Under the pieces are notes generated by a model. The model saw only the letters and a program-made list of their open reading frames with translations, did not search any database and was not told the DNA's origin. A stretch of 64,000 nucleotides of DNA, from positions 558,001-622,000 of the forward strand of contig BLAL01000281.1 in assembly GCA_015698045.1 (NCBI GenBank). Direction: 5' to 3'. The translations under genes and the position numbers were made by a program. The stretch comes from Rhizophagus clarus (taxonomy: Eukaryota; Glomeromycota; Glomeromycetes; Glomerales; Glomeraceae). Numbering within the stretch: position 1 is the stretch's first letter; every line of letters starts with the position of its first letter. This document shows positions 1 to 13,848 of this stretch, piece after piece.

Positions 1-1358
1 CATCACCAACAGCCTTTTACTTCTGCCTCCACGGCTTTTGTTTTTCCTGAAACCGTTGTTCAAACTCCCGTGGTAATCAATTCAGGTACTACTTCGATCG
101 TTTTGTATAGTTTTGGAACAATATTACGCGAGTTTAACGTTAAAAAAAACCGAAATAAACAACGTGCCAAAAGAAATTGTGTGTTCATAAAGAATTTTTT
201 TTTCGAGACAAAGTTTTTGTTTTGATATTTAAACAGTTTTGTAAAAAAAAAAAAGCCCTACTCGAAACGAATAATATCCTAGATTCTAAATAAGCTTTTT
301 TTTTCCTCGATATTCTTCTTTAAATATATATTTTCGTGTCTCAGATTTTACTTTCACTTGTCCACCACCGGCGTCAGTACCTGCGGTTCCAGTATCCTCG
401 GTTACTTTTGCTCCTCCAACCCTTCCATTGAGCATGAATCCAACTTTATCATTAAACATGTATTCCATTGATAATTCACAACCATCACAAGTCTCTCAAA
501 TAATTTCGCCCTCTCATTCACCTTCTTCACCACTTTCGTTACTTGAATATCGTGATTCCCCAACTGCTGATGAGTTGGATGTTCCAGAATTCTTTCAATA
601 TAGTAAAGAAAAATATGAAAGTGCAAAATCAGGTTGCAAACGACGGAGAAAATCAACACGTGATGAGCAATGTGAAACATCATCAATGGATGGTGGAGAT
701 GATATTGATGATAATGTAAGGCAAGTATCAATTTCAAAGTTTTTGAACCTCACTTATTTAAAAGATATGACGCGAAATTTTCTGTTCGTAATTCTTTGTG
801 ATTTCACATTTTCTTTCTTTTTTTAATTAAATTATAGTTGCAATCATCTAATATTACCTTGTAACCAAAATAGTACAATGTCACAGGTTGAATTCCGTCG
901 CCAAATACATATTCAATCAGAACAAAAACGACGTGCTGAAATCAAAGATGGTTTCGAAGAACTTCGCAGACAACTTCCAACTACTTATACTGGTCGTAAA
1001 TTGAGTAAAGCTGTTTTGTTACAAAAAGGTATAATCAGATGAATCTACGCGTTTCTTTTTATTTTGTTTATTTTGTGCGTGTAATAATAAATATCTTGCA
1101 TATATTAGCCGTTTCACATATGAAAAATATGCAAAGAAAGGAGTCATTTCTTCTTGATGAAATCAATCGTTTAACTCAAACCTGCGTATATTTGAACGCG
1201 GAATTAGAAAAAGAGAAAAGGTAAATTCACTATTTAACATGATTGATTATTCGTTGATACGTCTATTAAATTTATCTGATCTCCCCATCTTCCTTAGAAT
1301 GGGTACACTTTATCGACAAAAACAAACTCTTGATAAAATATATGCAATTGGACTATGA
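1..1358 (+). CDS. bHLH-leucine zipper transcription factor, Mlx/Max-like (5' truncated by window)
   Basis: Sequence-specific transcription factor, expected to act in the nucleus as a dimer. Five exons are visible: 1-85, 345-715, 887-1028, 1109-1220 and 1298-1358. All introns are GT-AG and phases close, giving 256 codons and a TGA at 1356. Exons 1-2 encode a Pro/Ser/Thr-rich segment. Exon 3 encodes the basic region and helix 1, with the run HIQSEQKRR. Its His, Glu and Arg sit in the H-E-R spacing of class B bHLH proteins that bind CACGTG. Exon 4 gives helix 2 (LQKAVSHMKNMQ) and then leucines at heptad spacing (a zipper). The helix 1-loop-helix 2 pattern with KLSKAVLLQK is closest to Mlx/Max-type factors. 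Upstream exons and the start codon lie outside the window. The domain is certain; the subfamily is inferred from memory of family consensus. Confidence 0.88.
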
Positions 1359-2317
1359 GCATTTAGGGGGGTTTTTTTGCAAGGACATTCATTTCTTTTT
1401 TTTTCCCAAAAAAGAACTTCTGAATCAGAAGATTCCTTTATTTTTGTTTATATAATCTCTTTATAACAGAATGACCATCTCGTCAATTCACATCAATTAT
1501 CATTTATTATATTTCTCTCTCTTTTTTTTTTTTTTAATTTTAAATAACTTGGGTTTCTTTTTATGTGATTGGTTATATCTGATTTTTCCTATGAATCTTC
1601 TTTGTATATTTTTTTTTTTCTTCTACATTAGAACATCTTCCCTTGATTAACAATTTTTTTATCATTATAACATAGTATATAATACTCGCATTTTTTTGCA
1701 TATATTACTTTAATCATATTCACGCGAGTTAGAAAAACCACCTTTCATTTTATCATTCAATTTTCCCCCTATTTAGTTTCTTTTTTCTTCATTGGATTTG
1801 TTAGCCGTCAAAAAAAAAAAAAAAATTATATTTTTTATTTTTTTTTATTTTTTTTTTTTTTATTTTTCTATGCTTTTTACGGTTTATTTTTCGGTTAGCG
1901 ATTCTTTCTCTACAAACTATTATCAGGGTGATGGTTTTTTTTTTATTTTATTGTGTTGGCGCCACTGGGTTGGCGAAAAAAGTTGGACAAAAAAAAAAAT
2001 TTTATTCTAAAAAAAAAAAAACAAATAAACTAAAAAAAGAGAGGAAAAAAAAAATTTTTTTCATTGGTTTTTTTATGATAATATAAAAATTGAAATTGGG
2101 AAAGTTTTTTTTTTTAGTTTGATTACCAAACTCATTTTCGTGATTAAATGAAAATTTTAAATGTGTTGAACGGATTGGTTTTCGATAAATTTGGTTGTAC
2201 GACAAACATAAATTTCTATTACGGTAAACAATGCACTATTAATTTTCTTTGGTCGCGTTTTCTAACTTTACGCGTCGTGAGTTATATGTTGGTTTCACTG
2301 GTATCACTACTCACAAG

Positions 2318-2362
2318 TCACGTGATTAGAATGTTGCGTTAAATTCCGTGAAATCACGTGAT
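2318..2362. promoter_or_regulatory. Pair of CACGTG E-boxes
   Basis: TCACGTGAT at 2318-2326 and the full palindrome ATCACGTGAT at 2353-2362 lie 27 bp apart, about 1 kb after the bHLH stop codon. CACGTG is the class B bHLH core site. No adjacent downstream gene is recognisable, so a regulatory role is only suggested. Confidence 0.35.
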
Positions 2363-3347
2363 ATTAGTCGTTTTATTATTATGCACATATATGGTTAAAT
2401 TTTTTTTTTTTTTTCGTTCAGTAATTGTAAAGATAATTATGGTTTAAACATCATTCAAATAATGAAGATTGAAAATTGAGAATGTTTGAAAAAACACCAA
2501 GCCCCAAACATAAATTTATTATTAATTATTAATTATTAATTCTTTTTTTCTTTTTTTTTTTTTAAGGATTCTTTCAGAATCTTTTTGTGCTAATTGATTA
2601 CTAAATGACAGGATAATTTTGGTCTTTTTGTGATACCCATAGGGGAAAGGAGCGGTTAGTTATACATTTATTTGATTTATCAATAATTTAAAACGCTATT
2701 CATCTTAAAACGGAAATAACATTTTTTTCAATGATAAACCTTTTTTTTTTTTAAAAAAAAAAAACTTTATTTTAAAATGTAACATATATAATTATTTCAT
2801 TCCATGTGAATATATTCCATATAAAGAACCAAATTTTGAAGATTTATTATTATTATTATTATTTTCTCTTAAGGGTTGGTTTAAAACCTCCTTTTGTAAG
2901 TTTTTTCCATTGTTCAAGGTGTTCACAATTAGAATTAATTAGAAGAATAATGGAAAATTCAGTGGCTTAGTTTCTAAATAAAAAAACGGGAATCATAACT
3001 TGTTAAATCTTTTTTTTTTTAACGTTTGATAAAAAAAAAACAATGATTGTTAACTTTTTTTTTTTTTCAATGATGTAAATGATCGATAAAGTATTAAAAT
3101 ATTAAGGAACTTAATATAAATTAGGTATTAATGTTCATCAACGATTTAAAGAAGGATTTACTGAAATTTTTTTTTTTTTAAAAAAAAAAAAGATAACTTA
3201 CAAAAAAAGAAAGATGTTTTTAGTTACCAAAAAAAAAAAAAAAATTAAAAAAAAAAAAACTTTTTGAAAAAAAAGATACGAAGAGAAAAAAAAAAAGTAA
3301 TTAATTTTTAGGAAATGATTTAACTTATTGTGATCATGATTGGTTAC

Positions 3348-3379
<32 letters not shown>

Positions 3380-3671
3380 TTATATAGTAGTAAAATATAA
3401 TATTAAATGATGATGATGATGATTAATAAATTAATAAATATATTTATATAAATATATAAATAAATTATAGATATATATGTATATATATATACGTATATTA
3501 TTATATATACATATATATATTTTTATTTATATGATTATACATTCATATAACCATATAATCGTGGCGCATAATTCCGTGCCACAATCAATCAGTGGTTTCG
3601 ACTAAAAGAACATTACAACTAGATTTTAATAATTATCAGTTATCAATTTAATCAGTTTAGGAGAATGAGGA

Positions 3672-3702
<31 letters not shown>

Positions 3703-3779
3703 TAAGTGTGAAACTTAGATAAAAAAAAATTTTTTTTTTTTGTTAACTTCATACAATGTTTATGTGACCCGGAGAAAAA

Positions 3780-3828
3780 TAACTCTGTAATATGGTAATA
3801 TGGTAATATGATAATATGATAATTATAC
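3780..3828. repeat. Short tandem repeat, GGTAATAT-type units
   Basis: Four to five imperfect copies of an 8-9 base unit (variants of taatatggt and taatatgat) run head to tail. Confidence 0.5.
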
Positions 3829-4094
3829 GTTACAAAAATATAAAAAACGAGATTTTTTATTATTACATATATATCATAAAAAAAGGATTAATGAATTTAA
3901 CACAACATTAAATATATATAAATATTCGAAATGTTTGCAGATTTTTTTTTTTTATTTAACTTTTCGTGTGAAATTGTTTTGAACATCGAAAAGTACAAGA
4001 AAATAACATTCGAATCTATATTCGAAGACATGTACATACATATATATGCGTTCGAAATAAGGACCAAGAAAATTACCTGGCTTGTTGTTAATTG

Positions 4095-4126
<32 letters not shown>

Positions 4127-4460
4127 GAAAAAAAAAAAAATCCGTATTATTTGAAGGGGTGGGAAATTGTTTTTTTTTTTAAGTATTGAAAAAAAAAGAC
4201 ATCTTAGCAAGAGATAAAGTAAATTTGTCCTAACATGTTAGGAACTTGTGAAATCATACCTTTGAAAAATGATTCATGCTTTCTTGTTGACAAAATCTCG
4301 TGTTAAAGAGTTCATATTTAAAGATAAAAAAAAACATGACGTTAAGTAAACGTTAGGTAATATTAATAATATTTTTCAGTAATGTTTATTATTAAATTAT
4401 CGAAAAACTGGTTGGTCGAAATACTTTCGCTGAGATTAGCAGTAAAAAAACTGTAATTAA

Positions 4461-4560
4461 ATGGTAAGAATGACAATGACGGTAATAATAGTAATGACAA
4501 TAATAACAGTAATGACGATATTAACGATAATAACAGTAAGTGACAATAAATAATAATATG
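4461..4560. repeat. Degenerate (AAT/GAC)n trinucleotide-like tract
   Basis: Interspersed aat, gac and cag triplets form an imperfect repeat. Translating it gives only a low-complexity Leu/Ser product on the minus strand, so I treat it as a repeat and not a gene. Confidence 0.45.
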
Positions 4561-6879
4561 GTAATTACGGGAAAAAAAATAAAAAATCACGCGACTTTTG
4601 CAACTTTGCGACTTTTTTTTTAAGTCACTCTTAATAATTTCATTCATACTAACAATCAAATAAACTAAAATAAGAAATTTTGAATTTAAAATCACTAAAA
4701 CTGATTAGGTCCTTTGGCTTTAAAATCAACGATATACATATTCGGATTTTTTTCTTAAAAATGTTTTTTTTATATATTAAGAATTTCGTGTTAATCATAT
4801 GTTTTTATATAATGATAAAAGTAAATACGATTGTTTAAAGTAAAGTTACTAATTCTTTTTGAGATCCTTTTGTGATTAAATGACATCATATTGTTATTCG
4901 TAAAAATTTATATCTACCAAAATTAGTTCAATTAATTCTATAAACTCTCTAAATCAAAAATAAAAATTGTTTCAATATTATTAAAAATGGTAATATTAAA
5001 TTTATCATTTTTTACCAAAAGAAATCAAGATTTAAACGCGATTTTTTACAAAAAAAGATTATTTCTATAATTTAAAATAAACCAATACAAAAAGATCGTC
5101 ATTATCATTTAACTGATGTTTATGTTAAAAAAAGAAAAAAAAACGCGGATGTTGGTCAAGTGATTTAAAAAAAAAAAATGGCTTATACCAATTATGTGTT
5201 TATAATTTGAACATCCTTATCCTTCCCCCCCCCTTTCCTCCCCCCCTTTTTTATATATATATATATGTCATGAGTGGCTATGTTCGGTGTTTTTCGGGAA
5301 TTCCAAACCTATTGAGGTTCAAAAAAAGATTTTTTGGCTTATGTATTATTTTAGTGATATTTGGCTTATGATTTGTTTGTTGATAAAAATGAATGATATT
5401 TGCGCCGCATTTACTCTATACCTTTTTTATTTAGATCATATCTGAATAAGTGAAACAATCCTTTTTTTGTCCTTTTTTTTTTTTTCTTTTTTTAATTATT
5501 TTTATTAATGCTGGTTACGCGATTGATTTGACAATAATAAATTAATTACAAACAGATCAATTCGATAATGATGACTATATATATTATGTAACAAAGTTTA
5601 TAAGTTATTTTTAATTGTTACAAGTATTTTAAATTTTACGAATTAAGAAAAATCTTGAATTAATTGATAATAACAATAAATAATAAATCTTTTTGTTGTG
5701 GAAATAGATAAGCCATGGGAAAAAAATCATAAGAAAAAAACTTTAATAATAATCTAGATAGATGTAAGGGTTATACACACATATATATATATATAAATAT
5801 CTGTGCGTGTATGCGTTGTGTAATTGTATTAATTATACTTATCTGCATATATATATATATGTCTAAATAGATATAAATAAATAGATCGTGATTTCGAATT
5901 TGGGAATCTTTTTCTTATTTTTGGTTTTATTTTATTCAAAAAAAAAAAAAAAAAAAAGGAGAAAACAAAAGAAAAAAAATTTTTATTCCGATCCTTTTTT
6001 TGCTTAAGATAATGATTAACAAAAAAAAATACGCGTTTCTTTGTTGATGATGCAGATGCATATAATCGGTAATTCCTTATTGTGATACACCGAACCTTAA
6101 CTTTTTTTTTAAAAAATTGAGAATTAAACCTAAAAAAAATTTTTTTTTGTAACCTATATAAAACGCATAAAGTTTCAGATTTTTTAAAAAAATGGTAAAA
6201 CCTAATGGCTTATGAGGGAATAAATAATTATTATTAGGTTAAACAATAATACAGAAGATAATACATGCGGTAATGATTATTATTTTATCGGATATTCGAT
6301 TTATCCTTTAGGTTGAAATTCTAAGGTTGAAAACTAAGGTGAAATCTAATGTCGAGACCAAACTATAAAAAAAAAAAGATTTCTTTAATTTCATTCGAAC
6401 CTGAAAAAGTTGTGTAAATTATCTTAAAAAAATCATGTATATATATATTTACACATTAATATATGTATGTTACATAATAAACTTAATAAACTGCGGGACA
6501 TAAATTTATCCCTTTGATAATCAGATTCCTAATTTACGGAGAATCCGGCACCGGTTATCATTATTATCAGTATTTTATCCGCATACCGACCTCCAAAACC
6601 TGTTAGTCGGCGGAAATAATTTAGGGTAGTACATGTTCATTGTTAATTATATAAACTAGGCAATCATAATAAATAGCATAATTAGAAGGTATACAAATAT
6701 TCACTATAATTTTTTAATAATAACGAAATTTTTTTTTTTTTGCATTTGGGATGACAAAAAAAAAAATGTTTATGCAAGGAAGGGATTTGTTTTTTATTTA
6801 CCACTATTGAAAGTGAAGTTATTGGAGATTAAAAATTAATTAATGAAATGTTTTTTTTTTTTATTCTTGGTTTCCCGTC

Positions 6880-6897
6880 TAATTATTATTATTATTA

Positions 6898-6928
<31 letters not shown>

Positions 6929-6929
6929 T
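6880..6929. repeat. (ATT)n microsatellite
   Basis: Near-perfect att triplets. A second tract of the same type is at 8032-8057. Confidence 0.7.
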
Positions 6930-7723
6930 TTTGTAAACATGATTAGGGTTTCTTTTTACGGAAAATTTGTGATAAAAAGTTGATGAATTAAGTTTTATTG
7001 TTTATATTGAAAAATGCAGTAAGTAAATTTTGTGATTTCATATGGCGTCATTTCAACATTGTCAACATTGTCAAAAAAAAAAAAAAAATATCTTTTTTTT
7101 GACGGTGAAAGAATTATGAATTCTTAAATTCTTTTGTGGCTTTTAAAAATATTTGTTATTGATATTTTGTTATTTAAGCCACACAAACATAACGGACGGA
7201 CGGATTTACTATAAAATTCATAATGTATATATGAACTTTGTATATAAACTTAGTATTTTTATCAATCTTGTACAATTCTGAATTAAAAAAAAAATTCTTT
7301 TTTCTTCCGAATTTTTGACCCTTGCTTCTTTTTCTTTTTTAAAGCTTTCCGATTACACGAGGATTACGAAGTATTGACCATAATCGCAAATCATTTATTC
7401 ATATAGTGTGGGAAATCTGATATATGTTTTTACTAAAACCTTTAAATCAAAGAGTATATCCGGAATTCCAGATAATCTGATAATTTTTACCATTAAAAGT
7501 ATTTTCAATGAGAGTGAGTTAATGAAAGTCAAGGAGAGTTTAGATTAAAAGTAGTTATCGTAGTTTAGTTTCATTATCCATTATAAAATAGTTTAGTAAT
7601 AATTTAAGTGATAGACTTTGTATAAATGATATAGTAGTATAAATTTTGACATTTCCTCCGAGTTACGGTGAGTTAGTTACATTACGCTAAGTTTCTGACG
7701 CTCCCTATCTTTTTTTACCCCGT

Positions 7724-7757
<34 letters not shown>

Positions 7758-7911
7758 CGATTAAAAAATCATTTAATACCGATTAAGATTTTATTAATAG
7801 AAGAAAAAAAGGTTAATTTAAGTGTAAATAAATAATAAACAATCAACATAAGAGACATGTTAAACGTGTTTTTTGTCAAACCACGAGAATCAAGTCAAAT
7901 CAATCAATGAT

Positions 7912-7948
<37 letters not shown>

Positions 7949-8945
7949 TTTCTCCTTAACATTTAATAAAAAAAAATTTTTCTAGATAGTTAAATAATTT
8001 GTTTGTGATGTTTGTGATGGATAATGATAATTATTATTATTATTATTATTATTATTTTTCTTTTGAAGAAAAAAAAAAAAAATAAAAAATTAATAATAAT
8101 TATTAATAATAAAATTTATGTGATTACAAATTTTGTATTCATGTTTACTTTCATTGAAAAAATGAAAAAAAAAACTAACATGAAAAAAAAAAAAGGAAAA
8201 ATAATATTATTCATTTAAATTTTTATCATAAGAATCTAGAACCTTTCCCCTTAACAACTTAATAATAATGTGTGACGTTTCGTGAAATTTAAGGATATTA
8301 TTTTTTTTTATTTTTCTTATGGTGAATACAAAAAATTTTAATAAGGAATAAAAAGAATTTATGGAGTGTAAAAAGAATTGTTTAAACGAACGATATTTGT
8401 GATACAAAGAAGAAGAAAAAAAAAAAAAATCTTGATCACAAGAAAGAGAAATAAACAATTTCCCCTATTAGAAACGCAAAAACGTGGTTAAAACTCGTGG
8501 CGATAAAACGTGTGTAAAAAAAAAAAAAGACCATAAACATTTTATATTTTGCTAACTAAATAAATGCAAGTGATCGAAAAAATTAAACATTATAATTGGA
8601 AATTTGGCTACCATTGTTTATAGGTTTAAACCCATAATGATACGATCGGTTTTCCATTCTTATTTTAGAAGAAAATCATGAATTATTTTAATTAATTTAG
8701 AGAATACAGTTTTCTTTGATGATTTATTACGTAAAATAAAGATTCTAAGCCATAAAATTACTTGAATAATTTCTTGAAAAATTTTTTTATTAAAACGGAC
8801 TTAAAGTTTTCTACCAGTTATGATGATTATAATGATTTTTGGTTAGAACGAAAATTAGGTGGGGAATTTGATTGATTGACCAATCAGATTGTAATTACGC
8901 GTCGTACAACAGAAACAGGAAACATTTTGGGACTGAATACGAAAT

Positions 8946-8973
8946 TGCGTAATGTGCGTAATGTGCGTAATGA
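8946..8973. repeat. Three tandem copies of a 9-bp unit GCGTAATGT
   Basis: Three consecutive gcgtaatg units, the last diverging at its end. This is an isolated short minisatellite. Confidence 0.6.
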
Positions 8974-9497
8974 ACGTTTAAAAAATTTTTTCAAATCTCG
9001 TGTTTCTAGTAATTTGGGTCGCGATAATTCGTAATCACGAAATTCATTCTGTCATTGTTTTTAACGTTGCCATATGAAAATAAAAAAAAAAAAAGTTATT
9101 ATTGTTCTATGAAACATTAATTTGCGGATCTACAAAAAAAACCAGTTTTTATACTTTTTTTCTTTTTTTTTGAATGAATTATTTGTTAAAAGAAAAAAAA
9201 AAAAAAAAAAAAAAAGGAAAACGTGTAAAATCCTTTGTTAATGTATTTCTTTGTTAAAATCTATTGAAAAAAAAACGTGTCTGTTAATCCGCTCTTTGGT
9301 CACCCGAACGTAAATGAGATAATATATTTAATTTCATTACCCCAGATTATAATTAAATAGGGTCATGGTAATGAACGATTCATTTTGTATTTCTAATTGA
9401 TTCTAATTGGTACGTTTGGTACATTTTTCGATTTTTTACTTCGGCCATATAAAGAGTAATGGCATGAGAATGTTTCACAACATTTCACATTTCCGCT

Positions 9498-9624
9498 TAA
9501 TATATATATATGTGTGTGTGTATATTATATATATAATATATATATATATATATATGTGTGTGTATAATATATATATAATATATATATATCATATATATAA
9601 TATATGTATATATATATATATATT
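9498..9624. repeat. Compound (TA)n/(TG)n microsatellite
   Basis: Long alternating ta tracts interrupted by two tgtgtg blocks. The Tyr/Ile-rich open frame across it is an artefact of the repeat. Confidence 0.8.
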
Positions 9625-10931
9625 TAACAATAATATTTTAATTCTATTTTAGAAATTGTATTAACATTAAAGTAATTATTTTCCGAACTTTTTTTTTTTT
9701 CAGCAGGAAAAAAAATTTTTTTTTAGAACAACGAAATGTATTTTCCTTAGCACACTTTCAATTTCCAAATTAGGAATCGAGTATCTGCATTTAATCAGTA
9801 ATACTTATCTTATATTTTATTTATGCTAGTCTATCGAGTTCATCGTGTAAATCCTTGTTTATCAGATACTTATTAAACACATGAAAAATATTTCGTAAAT
9901 GTAAAAATATATACATATTATTGTATTAATGTTTATTTATAAATTAATATTTTCCGTTATGTGTTTTTAATATATATAAAAAAAATAGTCTGTGTGTGTA
10001 AAATTATTTGTAATTGGTTCTTAATTATTTTCGTGACACATACTTTAAAAGTAGTAATTAATATTTTTTATATGAAGATGTATTGAAGAAAAAGTGGGAA
10101 TTTGTGGCCGAAACTATTGTTTTAGCCGAATTTTTTTTTTTTCTCTTTATTTTACGCCAATATTTTTACTTTAAGTAATCTAGTCTCTTTTTTTTTTTCA
10201 TCTGCTTCTTTTTAAAAAAAAAAAAAGTAATTTTAGTTCGTTTTTTGGCTTTTTTTTTTTTTTAAAAAAAAAAAAAATAAAAAAATAAAAAAAAATTTTT
10301 TTTTAACTAGTAAACGACTTTCTTTTCCCAACTTTTTTTTTTTAATTTGAGGAAAAAAAAAAAAAAGATATGGTGACCGTATTTATAATTATTCTCGTAC
10401 AATAAATGTTTTTTTTTTTTAATAAATTTATCAAAATTTGTTTTATCAGGTTTATTTGAAATTCATAAAATTCCGAGAAATGAGAAATTTGTTTGATAAA
10501 AAACTCGTGTTGTACACACGTGGTTTACTTTCTACGCTTAATTATCATTATTATTACGTTATATAGTAAATACGAGTTGTTTACGGTTTCATTCAAAGAA
10601 GGTAATAAGGCATTTTCAACAAAATTAAAAAATGATTCGTTCACCATTTATTATAAATTAAACTTTAAAAAATCATAATCTTGTTATCAAAATAGCCCGC
10701 GTTTCTTGTATAAGAAAAATCTCTAATTTGTTTTTTGTTTTCTTGATTTAGATTGACAAATTTGTATAAATTAACAAACAAACCTTTTATTTTAATCAAG
10801 TTATTGATTTCGTTCGTTTTTAAAAAAAGAAAATAAACCTCGTGTTAAAATTTGCACGTTCATTTGTAAAAATTCATGAGAAAATAAACGAGATTTGGTA
10901 CCAACCTTAAATCCGTTAGTAGTATATTTCA

Positions 10932-11037
10932 TTTGACGTCAAATTATGCTCCGTCAATAACGTCATCAAGGTGTCGTCATCAATTGTTGAACAAACTATA
11001 ATTTGTGCGTCAATCTAATCCATTGACTCTTCCGTCA
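10932..11037. promoter_or_regulatory. Cluster of six CGTCA motifs including a perfect TGACGTCA
   Basis: The 12-bp palindrome TTTGACGTCAAA (10932-10943) contains the canonical CRE/ATF site. CGTCA recurs on the same strand at 10952, 10961, 10975, 11008 and 11033. In DNA this AT-rich, six CGTCA within about 105 bp is striking. It resembles a bZIP (ATF/CREB) site cluster, but the nearest gene start is 2.8 kb downstream. Confidence 0.35.
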
Positions 11038-13431
11038 GTCCCCGATAAGGAGGTCGTGTAACCAATATTCCATTTATATAAAACTTAACAATTAAGTTGA
11101 TTAGTTCGAAATTTTTTAAGTTAATTAATTTTTATCCGGTCAAATATCAGGTTAAATCAGTTATATTGTACATATATCATTACATAAATCGTTTACTTGA
11201 AAAAAATTTTTTAATTCTGATTCGTTCCCATGTAAATGTCCGAAATTACTAAAATAAAATAATAATGTTTTTTTTTTCTAAATCTTTCTTAGATTAAAAA
11301 AAAAAAAAAAAAAAGTATAACACATGTCAAATTAAAATTTTTGATCGGGAACGAAGGTTTATACATTGTGATTTATAATAAATGATTTGTAAAGTCAAAT
11401 AAACATAACATCTCATCACATGTACAATATTATAATATTATAATATTTACTGCGCAAGAAGGAAAAAAATTATGACAAAAGTAAAAAAAATCATCATTTA
11501 TTATAAAAAATGTAAAAATGGATATAAACAATACAGCATCTTTGATATGAAGTTCGTGTTTTTTTTTTTAAAAAAAATAATTATGATATTCAAACCACAT
11601 ATTTACTTACTTTGTCAAAACCTTGGATTTAAATCTCTTTTTAGAAGAAATCTTTTTTTACGCGTTATAATATTCAACAATTGCTTTATCTTTGTTTATC
11701 CGTTCATATTTTTTTTTTAAGTTTATAGTATTATATTTCACATGTATTAGGCATTTAACATGAAAAAATAAATCTAAATTTAAAAGAACTTTAAATACTT
11801 AAACAACGATTGGTATAAATTGTTTACAATAACAAATTTGAAAAAAAAAGGGATAAGAAAAAAAAAAAAAAAAAGGTAAGGTGCTTTCTCTCGTACCCCT
11901 CCTAATGAAGATAATTTCTTCTAAACCGGAAAAAGAATATTTGTTTTCGGGAATGATTATGCCGTATAACCCTTATTATAATTGCATAATTTAATATACC
12001 TTTTTTTTTTTCACACGACTGTATATATAACGCCATGCAAATTTAATTAGTCTAATATTCTAAACATTCTGATTTCTTATATTTTTAATTAATTCTTAAT
12101 TTGAATTCATTATTATATATATGTTTTTTTTATTATTTTCGGACATTGCATATTTGTTTTTTTTTAAAAAAAAATCATGATTCCAAATAACTTATCTATC
12201 TTGATCTTTTCAAAGATCCAACATTGTTATTTTAATGAATAAACTTTTTAAGAAATAATTTATTCTTGTTCTTAAACAAGCTACGCGTGTCGAAAAAAAA
12301 AAACTGAAACCCGAGAATTGAATGAAATTGAGAGATCAACATGTTACTATTAATTGCATAAATAGAGATTACACAAGGTTTTCAAGTTTCAAGACTAAAA
12401 TTCGTTATCTCAAATCTTATAAGTATAAAATAGACCGAAATCTTATCATGTTCCTGAGAAAGTTAAAAAGTTTTCGGAATTTCTTTCTTTGTTATGGACT
12501 CGGTTAACTCGGGGTGTTAAAAATCCGTAAATCCGTATTCATAACAATCATTAATCGAAAAACAATTACTATATTTGATATGCAGTAAAATAAGTCAAAT
12601 CTCGAACTAACTAATTTAATCTTGATTCCTTGGTATATTTTTAAATTTTATCCGTTTTTCATTACATTTCAATGCATTTATACATCCCATTGCATTTTTA
12701 CATTCACCAATCTTTTCAATCACAAGTAAAATAAACATAATAAACTTGTTAATAAACAAGATCTTACCTTTTACAAAATTTTGTGACATTCCTCTTTTTT
12801 ATATACCAAAATAACAATGTAACATGGTTAGCATTTATTTAAGAAAAGCAAATATTTATTATATTACTAGAAACTTGTTTATGACATGTCCGTGCGAAAT
12901 TCAGGGTCTTCATATATTGTTCCAAATGAATTTGTATTAGCTTCAATCTTTTTTTTTTTTTTTTTTTTTTAATTATTGTTCATGTTTATCAGATTTGATA
13001 TCAAATTTGATTCACTTCACTTATATTATAACACAAGGGTTATAAGGAAATGAAAATAAAATAATTCATTTTAATTTAATTAAAGTTGTTTGCTCTTAAA
13101 TTATTTCACAAACAATAAATTACCTGGGTATGTACAAATATTTATGATGTTCATGATGTTCATTGGTAATGGTTGATTTCTTGATGTAAAATGTTATTTA
13201 AATAATAAACGCGTTTTTTTATCCCCGTTCCTTAATTCGTTCATCGGAGTTATCGGATCTGATTTTCTGGGATTCTTGACAGATTCCATATTCTATTTAG
13301 TGAATAATTTGATAAACGGCATAATTTATGTCGTAATATTTTTTATGAGTCCTGAGTTCTGAAAACTGATGTTATTTATCTTATTTGCCTTCTTTTATGT
13401 ACTCCTTTTTTTATGGACCTTTTTATGACTC

Positions 13432-13438
<7 letters not shown>

Positions 13439-13484
<46 letters not shown>
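13439..13484. repeat. Long oligo-T tract directly followed by oligo-A
   Basis: About 35 T joined to about 11 A, the largest of many T(n)A(n) junctions in the window. Confidence 0.7.
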
Positions 13485-13707
13485 GAAGTGTCACTCGAGA
13501 AAAATATCCCCCTAATAACAATTTTCTATTCGATCAATGATCTCACATCGTGATCTATTTACTTGTTCGATTTTTGTTATTATTTATCGATTTTTAAGTT
13601 TTTTTTGGTTTTCTTAAAAAAAAAAAAAAAATTCCCCAAGATTTAAGGTTAACCAGGTTTTAGGGTTTTGCTGCGCGCGGAGATTCGAAACTTTTTTTTG
13701 TAATGCG

Positions 13708-13717
13708 ATCACGTGAT
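13708..13717. promoter_or_regulatory. ATCACGTGAT palindrome upstream of nucleoporin gene
   Basis: A perfect 10-bp palindrome with a CACGTG core ends 131 bp before the nucleoporin start codon. The same 10-mer lies 165 bp before the TFIIE-beta start. It is a plausible promoter site for a class B bHLH factor. Confidence 0.5.
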
Positions 13718-13848
13718 TATTAAAATTACACAATTGTTCGGTAATGGGTTTGTGTTACCCTACTTCGTTTGAAAAGATTACAAAGTAATATTAGGTCGAA
13801 ATAATCCATGTTCTTTACGATATTCTCGTATTCCAAACATTTGCCATA

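Larger units (their letters stand above)
1359..13848. other. 12.5 kb gene-poor AT-rich intergenic region
   Basis: I find no convincing gene on either strand. Open frames here are low complexity (poly-K/N/I/F from A/T runs) and lack splice-consistent neighbours. The stretch holds many A and T homopolymers of 10-25 bases, di- and trinucleotide repeats, and a few less AT-rich patches (about 2270-2370, 6530-6620 and 10920-11050). The two most notable patches are listed separately. Confidence 0.6.

Noticed and set aside
4363..4695. 110-codon minus-strand Leu/Ser-rich frame with apparent hydrophobic segment
   Set aside because: It arises from an imperfect aat/gac repeat; low complexity and no homologous motif.
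6530..6620. Less AT-rich patch checked as a possible tRNA or other structured RNA
   Set aside because: No acceptor/T-arm consensus (GGTTCRA) or cloverleaf pairing could be found.
9407..9652. Open frame of 81 codons rich in Tyr and Ile
   Set aside because: It is a direct translation of a TA/TG microsatellite with no splice or start context.
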